From Gimesia fumaroli (GTDB lineage Bacteria; Planctomycetota; Planctomycetia; Planctomycetales; Planctomycetaceae): a stretch of DNA of 64,000 nt. Under the pieces are notes generated by a model. That model searched no databases and was not told the DNA's origin. It saw only the letters and a list, made by a program, of their open reading frames with translations. Shown one piece after another: positions 44,431-53,684 of this stretch. Position numbers and translations under genes: made by a program. The DNA lies in NCBI RefSeq assembly GCF_007754425.1, contig NZ_CP037452.1:124001-188000 (forward strand). The letters run 5' to 3'. Within the stretch, counting starts at the first letter, position 1, and each line of letters begins with the position of its first letter.

Positions 44431-45138
44431 ATGAACTATTTCACAAAGGCCAGTTTGTCCCTGCTTGCATCTATGGTCATGTTGAATGCTGCAGCATCAC
44501 TGAAGGCAGACAAACCAAAACCGATTACCGTTCCCAAAATATTGAAGGCCACATACAGTATTGAAAAAAGCCTTCCTCCGAATCTGGTGGTCAATGCCAT
44601 CGGTGAAGTGAACACCGGCGGGTATACCAACGTCAATCTGGACAGGGTCATCTATAAAACAATACCGAAAGATGGGATTCAGGATTATGTTCTCACCGCC
44701 GTTTCTCCCACCGGTCCTGTACCCCAAGTCATCTCGAAAGTGAAAGCATCTCATACCTGGAAGGCTTATCCTGCATGGGTCAAAGGCATTCGCGTGCGTG
44801 GCGTGGGGGAAGGGATTGTGTTGATCAAATTTGAACAATCCAAACCGAAACCTCGCCCCGTATATCGCCGATTTACAGGAACCTCCAAAGAGGGGTCTTT
44901 TGAGAAGGCACTAGCGGCTGCCATTGCCAAACTAAATCAGGCACTTTCTGAAGGGGGCATTGCGGATGCCTCAGCCTCCTGGAAAGTGGACAGTACATCA
45001 GGGCAAGTCGGCGGCATTGCTGGTCTGAATCAAATCAGTGTTTCAATTGTCGCAGAGCGGCAGCCCCCCTGGCCCTGGCCGCGAAAGAAACAGCCCCAAA
45101 AACTACGTCAGCAGAAAAAGCCCACAGCCGACAAATAG
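44431..45138 (+). CDS. Secreted protein of unknown function
   Basis: The product has 235 residues. AGGAAAGG precedes ATG 44431. A signal peptide covers about 1-26 (cleavage near LKA-DKP). The mature part is Lys/Pro-rich and contains VNAIGEVNTGGYTNVNLDRVI and a basic, Pro/Gln-rich tail (PPWPWPRKKQPQKLRQQKK). I recognise no family. The conserved-looking region NTGGYTNVNL followed by an all-beta segment suggests a small beta domain with a basic disordered tail. It is convergent with thiG (6 bases). Confidence 0.75.
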   Translation: MNYFTKASLSLLASMVMLNAAASLKADKPKPITVPKILKATYSIEKSLPPNLVVNAIGEVNTGGYTNVNLDRVIYKTIPKDGIQDYVLTAVSPTGPVPQVISKVKASHTWKAYPAWVKGIRVRGVGEGIVLIKFEQSKPKPRPVYRRFTGTSKEGSFEKALAAAIAKLNQALSEGGIADASASWKVDSTSGQVGGIAGLNQISVSIVAERQPPWPWPRKKQPQKLRQQKKPTADK

Positions 45139-45144
45139 CGGCGC

Positions 45145-45978
45145 TTAGCCTTTCGGTGCGATCACGCCGGTTTCGGGGCTCGAAGCAGTTGCGTACAACT
45201 TCTTCGGAATCCGGCCGGCGAGATAGGCATCGCGACCGGACTCAATCGCATTTTTCATCGCCCGCGCCATGCGAACCGGGTCTTGGGCCCCGGCAATTCC
45301 GGTATTCAGCAGCACGCCGTCACAACCCAGTTCCATCGCGATGGTCACATCGCTGGCGGTGCCTACGCCGGCATCCACGATTACGGGGTAATCGGCATCG
45401 TCTTCTTTCAGATATTCCAGGCAGATGCGAATGTTGTTCGGGTTCAGAATGCCCTGACCGCTGCCAATCGGACTGCCCGCCGGCATCACCGAGGTCGCAC
45501 CGGCTTCTTTCAGTCGTTTCGCGGTGATCGGGTCATCGGTCGAATAGCAGAGTACGGAAAAGCCTTCGTCCACCAGCTGTTTGGTTGCCTCTAATGTCGC
45601 CACCGGATCGGGCAGCAACGTTTTGGTGTCGCCCAGCACTTCAATCTTCACCCAGTCAGCGCCTGGATTTTCCAGACCACGTAAAATTTCGCGACCCATT
45701 CGCGCCACTCGGACGGCGTCTTCTGCAGAGAAGCAGCCGGCGGTATTGGGGAGAATCGTATATTTATCCAGATCGATGAAATCCAAAATGTTGCGACCAT
45801 CCGAATCGATCAGACGCTCCCGCCTGACCGCAACCGTAATCACATCGGCCCCGCTGACTTCCAGGCTTTCCTGCATCAGTTCGTACGTCGCGTACTTACC
45901 GGTGCCCACAATCAGACGTGAGTTCAGATGATGTGTTCCCAGGATCAGAGACGATTCTGTGCTGCCGATTGTTGCCAT
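45145..45978 (-). CDS. thiG: Thiazole synthase ThiG
   Basis: The product has 277 residues, slightly longer than typical (about 255-260) because of an N-terminal extension. It forms the thiazole ring of thiamine from deoxyxylulose phosphate, the ThiS thiocarboxylate and dehydroglycine. Family motifs are [45 protein letters not shown] and [20 protein letters not shown]; the Schiff-base Lys lies in the TIR-like start. It lies five bases downstream of thiS on the same strand, a usual pairing. It acts in the cytoplasm. Confidence 0.96.
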   Translation of the reverse strand: MATIGSTESSLILGTHHLNSRLIVGTGKYATYELMQESLEVSGADVITVAVRRERLIDSDGRNILDFIDLDKYTILPNTAGCFSAEDAVRVARMGREILRGLENPGADWVKIEVLGDTKTLLPDPVATLEATKQLVDEGFSVLCYSTDDPITAKRLKEAGATSVMPAGSPIGSGQGILNPNNIRICLEYLKEDDADYPVIVDAGVGTASDVTIAMELGCDGVLLNTGIAGAQDPVRMARAMKNAIESGRDAYLAGRIPKKLYATASSPETGVIAPKG

Positions 45979-45983
45979 AATAC

Positions 45984-46187
45984 TTATCCACCGCCTACCA
46001 GCGTTACTATTTCCAGACGATCCCCTGCCTGCAGCATGCAGGCGGCATGTTCTTCGCGTGGAATTAAAATTAAATTTCGTTCAACGGCCAGATATTTTGG
46101 CTGTAGCCCCAACTGTGCCAGAAGTTCAGCCACCGTGAACTCTTCGGGAACCTCCTGGGTTTCACCGTTCACTTGAATTTGCACCAC
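45984..46187 (-). CDS. thiS: Sulfur carrier protein ThiS
   Basis: The product has 67 residues, starting at GTG 46187 (or the adjacent GTG 46184), with AAGGAG upstream. The ubiquitin-like protein ends in the required Gly-Gly (LVGGG), which carries the thiocarboxylate used by ThiG. Motifs are [21 protein letters not shown] and [18 protein letters not shown] found no TPP riboswitch in the 340 bases upstream. Confidence 0.93.
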   Translation of the reverse strand: MVQIQVNGETQEVPEEFTVAELLAQLGLQPKYLAVERNLILIPREEHAACMLQAGDRLEIVTLVGGG

Positions 46188-46523
46188 TGAGGCTCCTTGG
46201 AAATGATTTTCATCTGACGCAGCAAACCGCCACAAAAACAGATCAAAGTAGAAACATTTGACCGCGGGCTTTATGATTGTCTGCCAACAGCGAGTTTAGA
46301 AGTGAGACTCCCGATCGTCAAGGAATGGCCGGGATGCCAGAAACACAATTTCAAACGGCTTTTACCGCGTGCTGTCTGAACAAAAGATATCAACGGTCTG
46401 GTTCGGACGCCCGATCTTAGAATTCACCGTTTCTTTACAAGTCGTTAATATGCTTCTATATAACACAATACAAAACAGACTTTTGACACAGTCACCAAGA
46501 TTCCATTTCGAGGACCAGAATCG
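46188..46523. other. 336-base divergent gap between thiS and the glycerophosphodiesterase gene
   Basis: It should carry both promoters. I searched by eye for the conserved TPP-box bases on the minus strand and did not find them. No hairpin of note. Confidence 0.5.
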
Positions 46524-47354
46524 ATGTCATGCCTCCGTTTCCCTCAGTTCCTTTCTTTTTTTGCAGGTTTAGCCATCGTGTCCGCGACCTCCTCGCTTCC
46601 GGCTGTCGAAATCATTGGTCATCGCGGTGCCTCGTATGATGCTCCCGAAAACACATTAGCGTCTGTGAATCTGGCCTGGAAACGAAATGCAGACGCGGTC
46701 GAGATCGATATTTATCTCAGCAAAGATGGCAAGATTGTCGCTTATCATGACAAAACCACCAAACGGATTGGCGGCCGCGATCAGGCCGTGAAAGATCAGA
46801 CGTTTGCCGAGTTGCAGACGTTGGACGTTGGTGCGTGGAAGAACGCCAGATATAAACAGGAACGCATTCCGACATTGTCTGAGATTCTCAAAACGATTCC
46901 TGCTGGCAAACGTCTGTTTATTGAAATCAAATGCGGTCCGGAAGTTCTACCCCAACTGAAACAGGATCTGGCGGCTTCCGGAAAAACGGCCGCCCAGACG
47001 GCCATCATCGGTTTTGATTATGAAACCATGCAGCAGGCCAAACAGTTAATGCCCGAGCTGGAAGTGATCTGGGTCTTTAAAGTCAAACAGGATAAGGTCA
47101 CAGGTAAATGGGCACACAACGCGGCCTACTATATTCAAAAAGCCAAAGCGGCTAACCTGGATGGTTTGGATCTCGGCTATAATCAATTCGTCACCAAAGC
47201 GTTTGTCAAACAGGCCAATGCCGCCGGTTTGCCCGTTTATGTCTGGACTGTGAATAAGGTGGCCGACGCGAGAAAACTGACGGAAATGGGAGTGACCGGT
47301 ATCACCACCGATCGGCCCGGCTTATTGAATTCTGCCTTAAAACAGGAGAAATAG
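46524..47354 (+). CDS. Exported glycerophosphodiester phosphodiesterase
   Basis: The product has 276 residues. A signal peptide covers about 1-25 (cleavage near LPA-VEI). The GDPD signature is complete: EIIGHRGASYDAPENTLAS with H33-R-G and the acid pair ENTL, then DAVEIDIYLSKDGKIVAYHD with the second His. It cleaves glycerophosphodiesters to glycerol-3-phosphate and an alcohol, probably for phosphate or carbon scavenging outside the cytoplasm. GGACC precedes ATG 46524. It is a single gene. Confidence 0.95.
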   Translation: MSCLRFPQFLSFFAGLAIVSATSSLPAVEIIGHRGASYDAPENTLASVNLAWKRNADAVEIDIYLSKDGKIVAYHDKTTKRIGGRDQAVKDQTFAELQTLDVGAWKNARYKQERIPTLSEILKTIPAGKRLFIEIKCGPEVLPQLKQDLAASGKTAAQTAIIGFDYETMQQAKQLMPELEVIWVFKVKQDKVTGKWAHNAAYYIQKAKAANLDGLDLGYNQFVTKAFVKQANAAGLPVYVWTVNKVADARKLTEMGVTGITTDRPGLLNSALKQEK

Positions 47355-47466
47355 CCCGGTTTCCGGCGTTCCGCAATCAGTCTTGTATTGATTTGGAGGC
47401 ACATTTGTCTGAAAATAGAGAGAAGTCGCCTTATGCCGACGGACTTTTATTGAGAGGGACAAGCCT

Positions 47467-48417
47467 ATGCTTTCACGTTTGATTTCGATTGTCGGATGCG
47501 CGCTGCTGGCCGCATCAGCCTTGCAGTGCGCCAGTGCTGTTGCCGCAGAGCCCGCAAAACTTCCACAGCAAGTGGTCGACTATATTCTCGACCTCGAAAG
47601 TGAAGACTATCAAAAGCGTGAAAAAGCTACCAAGGCCTTGCCTGAATATGGGGAACAGGTGATTGAACCGCTGCTGAAAGTCACACGCGGAGACAGTCTC
47701 GAAGCCTCCGTCCGCGCGATCCTGGTCATCGAGCAGGTTTATGTCAAAGGCAAAGAAGAGTCGGTCGCAAAAGCGGAGGAGGCCCTTGAGTCGCTCACGA
47801 TTTCTCCGAATCCCTCTGTTGCGCTCCGAGCCGAAGAAGCCATTGATCGACATGCCGACATTCGAGAAAAACGGGCGATTCGGGAAATCAGAAAAAATGG
47901 AGGGACCGTCAAACTGTGGACGGCAGAAGAAGTCACCAAGTATCCACAAAATGATAACATTGCCCCGGGGCGAGTTCGCTATGTTGCGCTCGGCGCACGC
48001 TGGAGTGGTGCTGAACTGGGCCTGCGATTTATTAAACGCATTCGAAAGTTTGACACTTTCTATCTGATCAAAGGGCATCCGCTGAGCGAGCTGGCGTTAG
48101 ACGATCTTCGTAAAGCCATTCCCTCCACCCGTTTCCAGACCAGAGACAGTGATGCGATGCTCGGCATTTCCGGCGATGGCAATCTTACGGGGGGCTGTCT
48201 TGTGGGGGATGTCGCTGAAGGACTGGCCGCACAAAAAGCAGGCATTCAGTCGCGCGATCTTATCGTCAAATTTGATGGTCAGGTTGTAGAACATTTTCAG
48301 GGACTCGTCGATCTGATTGGCAAAAAATCAGCCGGCGATACGGTCGATGTCGATCTCAAACGCAATGGGAAGCTGATGACATTGAAGGTCACACTCAGCA
48401 GCTGGCTCGATAAATAA
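47467..48417 (+). CDS. Secreted HEAT-like/PDZ-domain protein
   Basis: The product has 316 residues. A signal peptide covers about 1-27 (cleavage near AVAA-EPA). Residues 30-140 are helical repeats of HEAT type (YQKREKATKALPEYGEQVIEPLL and similar). The last 90 residues are a PDZ domain (VAEGLAAQKAGIQSRDLIVKFDGQVV, then LKRNGKLMTLKVTL). There is no protease domain, so it is a scaffold or substrate-binding protein rather than a DegP-type enzyme. It is convergent with the ceramidase-like gene (10 bases). Confidence 0.88.
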   Translation: MLSRLISIVGCALLAASALQCASAVAAEPAKLPQQVVDYILDLESEDYQKREKATKALPEYGEQVIEPLLKVTRGDSLEASVRAILVIEQVYVKGKEESVAKAEEALESLTISPNPSVALRAEEAIDRHADIREKRAIREIRKNGGTVKLWTAEEVTKYPQNDNIAPGRVRYVALGARWSGAELGLRFIKRIRKFDTFYLIKGHPLSELALDDLRKAIPSTRFQTRDSDAMLGISGDGNLTGGCLVGDVAEGLAAQKAGIQSRDLIVKFDGQVVEHFQGLVDLIGKKSAGDTVDVDLKRNGKLMTLKVTLSSWLDK

Positions 48418-48427
48418 ACGGGCTGTC

Positions 48428-49864
48428 TCAATCGTGTAACTTTCGCAGCAGATCGAGTGCCGTCTGTCGAATTTGTGTTTCGGCATCAAGCTCCAGATAA
48501 CTGCTGCGGGCTGGCCAGGTTTCATAGCCACCGAGTGCATGTTGCTGCGGAGTCGGCAGATAACCGCTGGATCCGTTGGCCAGCTCCATCGAGAAGGTTG
48601 CCGCAAACGGGCTGTCTGCTTTGATTGCCAGACCGGTTTCCGTAAACACTTCGCAAGGCAGACCCACGATGCCCAGATCGCCAATACGGATGGCCTGAAT
48701 TTTGATCTTCTCTGTCGCCGGGTATTTGCTGAGTTCGACTGCTTCGGTCGCATAAATTTTTGACCAGCGATGAATGGTTTTCTGATTGGGATTCTGAAGG
48801 ATATTGCGAGCCCATGCCAGACGTTTCTCATCTGGGCGGCGGATACCCAGTTCGATTTCCTGCTCCACCATCGCTACCGGCAAATCATTTTTGTGCTGTA
48901 ACGTTTCGATCACGGTGAGTGTCTGCACGGCAAACTGTTTTCCCGATTCCTCAATCCACTCAAACGCAGCGTACTTGCGTTTGTCCTGTTTCATCACCGC
49001 ACCGACATTGCCGCTTGTGCCATTCGAAAGCATACCGACAAACGGAGGATGCGAACTTTGCTTCGCCAGTTTTTTCGACAGGTGTTTTGCATAGGCACCA
49101 AAGTAGTCGGCACTGATCTGCCCTTTGCGATAACCGCCGCAATAGTGAACGCTCATATTGCCTAAAATCGCCAGCGGTGTGCCGTCGGCATGCTGCACGG
49201 AAAGGATCGAACACTGCGGATCAATGGGCGCTGCCGGCTGAATGATCTGTTTGCTGCGTCCCGCGACCGACTTGATCTGCTCACCCGCCACGCCAAACGG
49301 ATTGAGCGACACGCTCCCTTTCTCCGCCAGGAATCGTCGACAGGCGGCATACTTGCCCGCATCAAAGGAACCCCAGGCCACCTGCGCCGGTGCGAGGTTT
49401 TTCTGGGCTGTGATGATGGCTTGTGCCATGTTTTGGATCAGCCCGTCATAGTAGACGTCATCCTGCTTGCTCGCACGACCATAGGGCACACGTGGTGCGG
49501 CGTGCGTGTGAGTACTCGTCATCAGAATGCGATCGACGGGCAGTCCCGTCTGCTTGAACACGATTGCCTTCGCGCGTTCAAAATAACTGCGTTCTACCAT
49601 ACACAGATCATTCACGCAGATTGCGATCTTTGTCTTGCCGTCATCGAGCACCAGCGCCCGGGAAAAAATTCGATCATGAATTCCCGTCACCGGCCCATTT
49701 TTGGAAATCACGCCATCCAGTGAAACTCCCACCGGCGGCGTAATATCCACCACAGCAGCACCCGCCCGCAGACCAGGCTCCGCAGCTTCGATCTCAATGA
49801 TAGAAAAGTGTTGGATCAGACAACAGACAGGCAGGAGCAACAGGCAGACAATTCGTGATGGCAT
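48428..49864 (-). CDS. Neutral/alkaline ceramidase-like secreted hydrolase
   Basis: The product has 478 residues from ATG 49864, with GAGG upstream; the longer frame to 49924 lacks support. A signal peptide precedes EAAEPG. Family marks of the neutral ceramidase N-terminal domain are ADITP-type AAVVDITPPVGVSLDG, SRALVLDDGKTKIAI, a HTHAAP motif (two His) and MSVHYCGG. The enzyme should be zinc-dependent and cleave amide bonds of sphingolipid-like compounds; many planctomycete members may use other substrates. It is the last gene of a row of minus-strand secreted hydrolases. Confidence 0.9.
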   Translation of the reverse strand: MPSRIVCLLLLPVCCLIQHFSIIEIEAAEPGLRAGAAVVDITPPVGVSLDGVISKNGPVTGIHDRIFSRALVLDDGKTKIAICVNDLCMVERSYFERAKAIVFKQTGLPVDRILMTSTHTHAAPRVPYGRASKQDDVYYDGLIQNMAQAIITAQKNLAPAQVAWGSFDAGKYAACRRFLAEKGSVSLNPFGVAGEQIKSVAGRSKQIIQPAAPIDPQCSILSVQHADGTPLAILGNMSVHYCGGYRKGQISADYFGAYAKHLSKKLAKQSSHPPFVGMLSNGTSGNVGAVMKQDKRKYAAFEWIEESGKQFAVQTLTVIETLQHKNDLPVAMVEQEIELGIRRPDEKRLAWARNILQNPNQKTIHRWSKIYATEAVELSKYPATEKIKIQAIRIGDLGIVGLPCEVFTETGLAIKADSPFAATFSMELANGSSGYLPTPQQHALGGYETWPARSSYLELDAETQIRQTALDLLRKLHD

Positions 49865-50035
49865 GGGAGTCCTCTTTGGCAAAACGTCGGCGGGAGAAAC
49901 AACGCAACCTCCAGCATAACCCATCCATCAGCGGGATTTCCAGACACAACAGGAATTTTAAGCCCGGATTCATCACTGAAACAAAAGACAACTCAATTGC
50001 ATTGCACAGCAAATAAAAATCAAGCCGGCGTGTGC

Positions 50036-50058
50036 CACTGTCGGCTTGCCCGACAGTG
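50036..50058. repeat. 23-base palindrome, copy 2 of a dispersed family
   Basis: CACTGTCGG and CCGACAGTG form 9-base arms around CTTGC. It shares the outer CACTGT/ACAGTG and the GGCTTG core with the copy at 9936-9957. It lies 63 bases beyond the stop of the M14/GH105-like gene. Confidence 0.7.
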
Positions 50059-50120
50059 TTTAAATCAGCGACGATGTTCATAGAACGTCAGAAGAATGTA
50101 CGTTCCAGAACCGTGTATCC

Positions 50121-51980
50121 TCAATCCAGTTTCTGCTGTTCGGCATTAGCCCGTTCGTTGAGCCACTGGGCCATTTCATTAGAGACGAGAAATGCCATCG
50201 CCCCGCCGCGAGCATCATTCCCCAGGATTGCCATGCGGTCGAAGTAACCGCGGACACTGGTCTGTTTCCCGGTTCCCGTGCAGACATCAACGAGTGCGCC
50301 ATCGAAGGCGACGCGGGTTTTGATTCCGTTCCAGGCCCGTTCAATGATCGGAGCATACTGTTTTTCATCGAGCCAGCCTTCCCGGACGCCACGAATCATC
50401 GCAAACGTAATCATGCAGGTGCTGGTCATCTCGCGATAACTTTCGGGATGATCAATCACCTGATGCCACATGCCGGTTGGGTCCTGATGGCGGGCAAGTG
50501 CTTCCAGATGCTGACGATGCCCTTCGATGAACTGTTGACGCAACGGAGAATTCAATGGAAGATCGGAAAGGACCAGAGCCAGTCCCAGCGCGGGGAAGCC
50601 GTTCCCGCGTCCCCAGGCGGCGTCACTGAGCGGCGAATTGCGATAAACGCCGTCCGGTCGTTGGTCCAGTTTCTGTATGAATCGCCAGTGGCGCAACGCC
50701 ATTTCATAATACCGCGGTTCTCCCGTTAAACGGCCGACGGCGGCGAGGATGGGGCACGACATGAAAACCGCATCACTCATTTCCACATGATACGGCATCG
50801 ACTGACGAAAATTCCCCTGTTCATTAAAGCCCAGATCGGCAGCGCGTTTTGCGAGTTCGAGATATTGCTGGTTCCCGGTTGCTTTGGCCAGTTCTGAAAA
50901 GAGCAGATGCCCGGCGATCATACCGCCGCCGCCACGGTTACTGAGAGGGTTCGGGTTCTTGGAAAGATACTTCTGCGTGATCTGTTCCACGTGCGGCAAT
51001 CGACTATGGTCGCCCGTCAGTTCTCCCAATCGAATCTGGCTGATCAGTGAAACCACAGGCAGGTAGGATAAGCGTCCCAGATCATTGCCGTACACTTTGG
51101 AAAGTTGCGTGGCGACTTGAATCGGCGTGCGTTGCAGACGCCGCATCAGTTCCAACCGTGCCGGGGAAGGGCCCTGGAACTGGCTTTGCTGAATTCCTGT
51201 TAACAGGGCGGGAAGAAATGCGGGCGCGTTCTGTTGAGGAACTTCCACGGCGAGTGCAGGTAAACGACCAATGTCTGAAGGAGATTTATAAGCCAGACTG
51301 GAAACCAGTTCCCAGCCAAACACGGGTCGAATTTGCGGCTGCAGATGTTTACCCAGCTTGCGCGCCGCGGAAAGGGAATCCACGGGAATCACCCACTGAA
51401 ACTGATTGCCCTCGCGAACATCAATCACGAGATCGGGTGCGTGCATGCCAATCCAGCGCCACAGGTATTCGGTTTCTGGTTTCGTTGGGCTGTGATAGGC
51501 GGCACCCATAGGCGGATAGCCACGGGTCGGATTTCCATGCGAGGCATTTTTCGGTCCTCGCTGCAAGACCCAGCCATCCGGATTCGCAATCGGAACGGCG
51601 GACAGGGAAAACTGTTCTCGCAACGGCGCCGCATCGGGGGATCCATAAAACCAGCTAACTGCATTGATCACTGCATCGACAGATGACTTCGATCCATCGA
51701 GACCACCAATCAGTAGAATCCGCGTTTTCCCGGTATGGAAGTCCAGGTCCTCTTTTGAATAAACGCAGGGGATCGGTGTTTCTTTACGGGTGACACCAAT
51801 GGCCGAGTGAATCAGGGCACGGTGTTTTTGTAACGACTGCAGCCGTTTTTTGACCGGCGTTTTGAAGTCGATCGTCAAATCTGGTTTGCGGGCTTCAATC
51901 GGTGCCGCGAAAAGCGAATCGAATAGAAGTGTATTCATTAAGCAGAGTGTCAAACAGGACGTCAGCAGGGGATATTTCAT
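50121..51980 (-). CDS. Secreted fusion of degenerate M14 carboxypeptidase and GH105/GH88-like domain
   Basis: The product has 619 residues with a signal peptide (about 1-25). Residues about 45-300 resemble M14 metallopeptidases: a VPIANPDGW motif (129-137) like the family's PxxNPDG. The zinc-binding HxxE is replaced by GGLDGS (92-97), so peptidase activity is unlikely. From about 340 to the end the helical repeats, MPYHVEMSDAVFMSCPILA, WGRGNGFPALGLA and GMWHQVIDHP match GH105/GH88 unsaturated glucuronyl hydrolases, which remove unsaturated uronic acids after polysaccharide lyase action. The two-domain order is unusual. A role in algal polysaccharide breakdown is likely. Confidence 0.82.
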   Translation of the reverse strand: MKYPLLTSCLTLCLMNTLLFDSLFAAPIEARKPDLTIDFKTPVKKRLQSLQKHRALIHSAIGVTRKETPIPCVYSKEDLDFHTGKTRILLIGGLDGSKSSVDAVINAVSWFYGSPDAAPLREQFSLSAVPIANPDGWVLQRGPKNASHGNPTRGYPPMGAAYHSPTKPETEYLWRWIGMHAPDLVIDVREGNQFQWVIPVDSLSAARKLGKHLQPQIRPVFGWELVSSLAYKSPSDIGRLPALAVEVPQQNAPAFLPALLTGIQQSQFQGPSPARLELMRRLQRTPIQVATQLSKVYGNDLGRLSYLPVVSLISQIRLGELTGDHSRLPHVEQITQKYLSKNPNPLSNRGGGGMIAGHLLFSELAKATGNQQYLELAKRAADLGFNEQGNFRQSMPYHVEMSDAVFMSCPILAAVGRLTGEPRYYEMALRHWRFIQKLDQRPDGVYRNSPLSDAAWGRGNGFPALGLALVLSDLPLNSPLRQQFIEGHRQHLEALARHQDPTGMWHQVIDHPESYREMTSTCMITFAMIRGVREGWLDEKQYAPIIERAWNGIKTRVAFDGALVDVCTGTGKQTSVRGYFDRMAILGNDARGGAMAFLVSNEMAQWLNERANAEQQKLD

Positions 51981-52146
51981 GGAAGGCAGATTCCGGGCAG
52001 GGAGAACAAGCGAGAGTTAGATTTCGAAGAATATAAGTGGTAAAAGAGCCATTGTAAAACCGCCGCAGACCAAATGCCAGCAGAGAATCCGCTGATACAT
52101 CCGGAATAAAACGTGAAATCCGAACCGGTTTCGCGGACGCTGTGAT

Positions 52147-53649
52147 TTACGGCTCAACCCGCACGTGCAACCGTGTGACTGCTGTCACACCGTCTTCGCG
52201 GCTGCGTTCCACTTTCACCAGATAATCGCCCGGTTTCTGATACGTGTGTTGTGTGACGGCGTAACCGTCTTCGTTCAACGGCTTCACATTGCCGTCCGAT
52301 TTCACGCTGACGGTCGGGCTGCCATCACCGAAGTCCCAGACTTCTTCTCCGCTCGTGTTGCCGAATGTGCGAACCTTAAATGTAATCGGCTCGCCGACTC
52401 TGTTCTTGAGTGAAGGCCAGTACGAGGCATGAATTCGCGGCACATATTTTTCCATGTTCTTTGGGTCCAGTACATGCACTTCGGCGAAATCAAAATCGAC
52501 GTTGCCTCTTTTGTCGGTGACTTTCAGGATTTCACTATAGACGCCCGGCTTGTTGTAAGTTCGCTTGACTTCCGCGCCGGTTGCTGTCGTGCCATCGGTG
52601 AAGGTCCATTTATAACTCTGAATGCTGTTATCGGCGCTATAGGATTGCGTTCCTTTAAGGACCGTGGAATCACCGGCTTTGATAAAATGTTTGCGACGTG
52701 TATTCGCGACAAGTTTGGGATTGTATTGTTTACGATAGGCTTCCCATAGAAACGCATAGCCGGCTTGCGTGCCCCATTTCCCCGAAGGCTGGCGGCTCTT
52801 GATTTCAAAATGCAGATGCGACCAGCCGCCACTGGCTCCTTTTTTACCGAGGATGCCGATCTCTTCTCCCTGTTTGATCAAACGGCCGGGGCGAATGTGA
52901 TTGTTGATTTTGTGCAGATGGCTATAGCGGTAATACCAGCCCCGTGCATCAAGCAGATAAACCACGTCATATCGTGGCGAGACGGGCGTGTCTTTTTTGT
53001 GTCCGTCCAGCACGTCATTGCCCGATGAGACCACAATCGCATCGGTGGCGGCGATCACCTTCGTCAGTTTCTCTGCGCCGCCGATATCGAGGCCGCTATG
53101 ATAATAGATTTTCGGCAGGATTTTCGTGCCCCCGTCGACCGGTTCATTGTCGTACCAGGTACGCGTGGCAAACCAGCGTTGATCGACGGGATAGATGAAC
53201 GAGCCCGGCTTGATCAGCGGCGAACCAGCGGGCCAGAATCGCAGACGGGCGTCTTTATCAAGTCCCCAGAACGAAGGGGTACCGTTTGAGTTGTAACCGC
53301 CGGTGATGGAGCAGTCGATCTGTACTTTGCCGATCGTCTGCGGCAGATTGTACATGCCCGATTCCAGTTCCATTGTTTCGCCGTCGACTTCTACGGTGAC
53401 GATCGCACTGCGGATCGCCTGTCGGATCGGGTCGCGGGTCTCTTTGAGATCCTGTAGTTTGACTTTGACCTGCGCACCATTACTGAGTGTGACCGTGGTG
53501 GATTCGCCGACATCTAAATCGACAACCCGCACAATCGGCTCTACAGCCGGTTTCTCTTCAGCAGCTTGAAGGGGAGTCGCAATCAAACAGACACAGAGGA
53601 CATTCAGCAGTGACAGATACAGCACAGAACGCAGGTGGGATTGTTTCAT
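52147..53649 (-). CDS. Secreted M23 peptidase-like protein with PKD domains
   Basis: The product has 500 residues. A signal peptide covers about 1-29. Residues about 150-300 contain the M23 (lysostaphin-type) zinc pattern: YYHSGLDIGG (H and D ligands), YSHLHK and HLHFEI. M23 enzymes cut peptidoglycan cross-bridges. Two PKD-type beta sandwiches follow (about 325-395 and 405-500; for example SYKWTFTDGTTATG and GEEVWDFGDGSPTV), which normally bind polysaccharide or protein. The zinc ligands all look intact. It is probably part of cell-wall turnover or of attack on other cells. Confidence 0.92.
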   Translation of the reverse strand: MKQSHLRSVLYLSLLNVLCVCLIATPLQAAEEKPAVEPIVRVVDLDVGESTTVTLSNGAQVKVKLQDLKETRDPIRQAIRSAIVTVEVDGETMELESGMYNLPQTIGKVQIDCSITGGYNSNGTPSFWGLDKDARLRFWPAGSPLIKPGSFIYPVDQRWFATRTWYDNEPVDGGTKILPKIYYHSGLDIGGAEKLTKVIAATDAIVVSSGNDVLDGHKKDTPVSPRYDVVYLLDARGWYYRYSHLHKINNHIRPGRLIKQGEEIGILGKKGASGGWSHLHFEIKSRQPSGKWGTQAGYAFLWEAYRKQYNPKLVANTRRKHFIKAGDSTVLKGTQSYSADNSIQSYKWTFTDGTTATGAEVKRTYNKPGVYSEILKVTDKRGNVDFDFAEVHVLDPKNMEKYVPRIHASYWPSLKNRVGEPITFKVRTFGNTSGEEVWDFGDGSPTVSVKSDGNVKPLNEDGYAVTQHTYQKPGDYLVKVERSREDGVTAVTRLHVRVEP

Positions 53650-53684
53650 GGCCGGGCTCTCTTTTCAATCGGCAGGACGAAGTC

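Noticed and set aside
46188-46400. Possible TPP riboswitch upstream of thiS-thiG
   Set aside because: The conserved box bases were not found on the minus strand, so regulation of this operon is left open.
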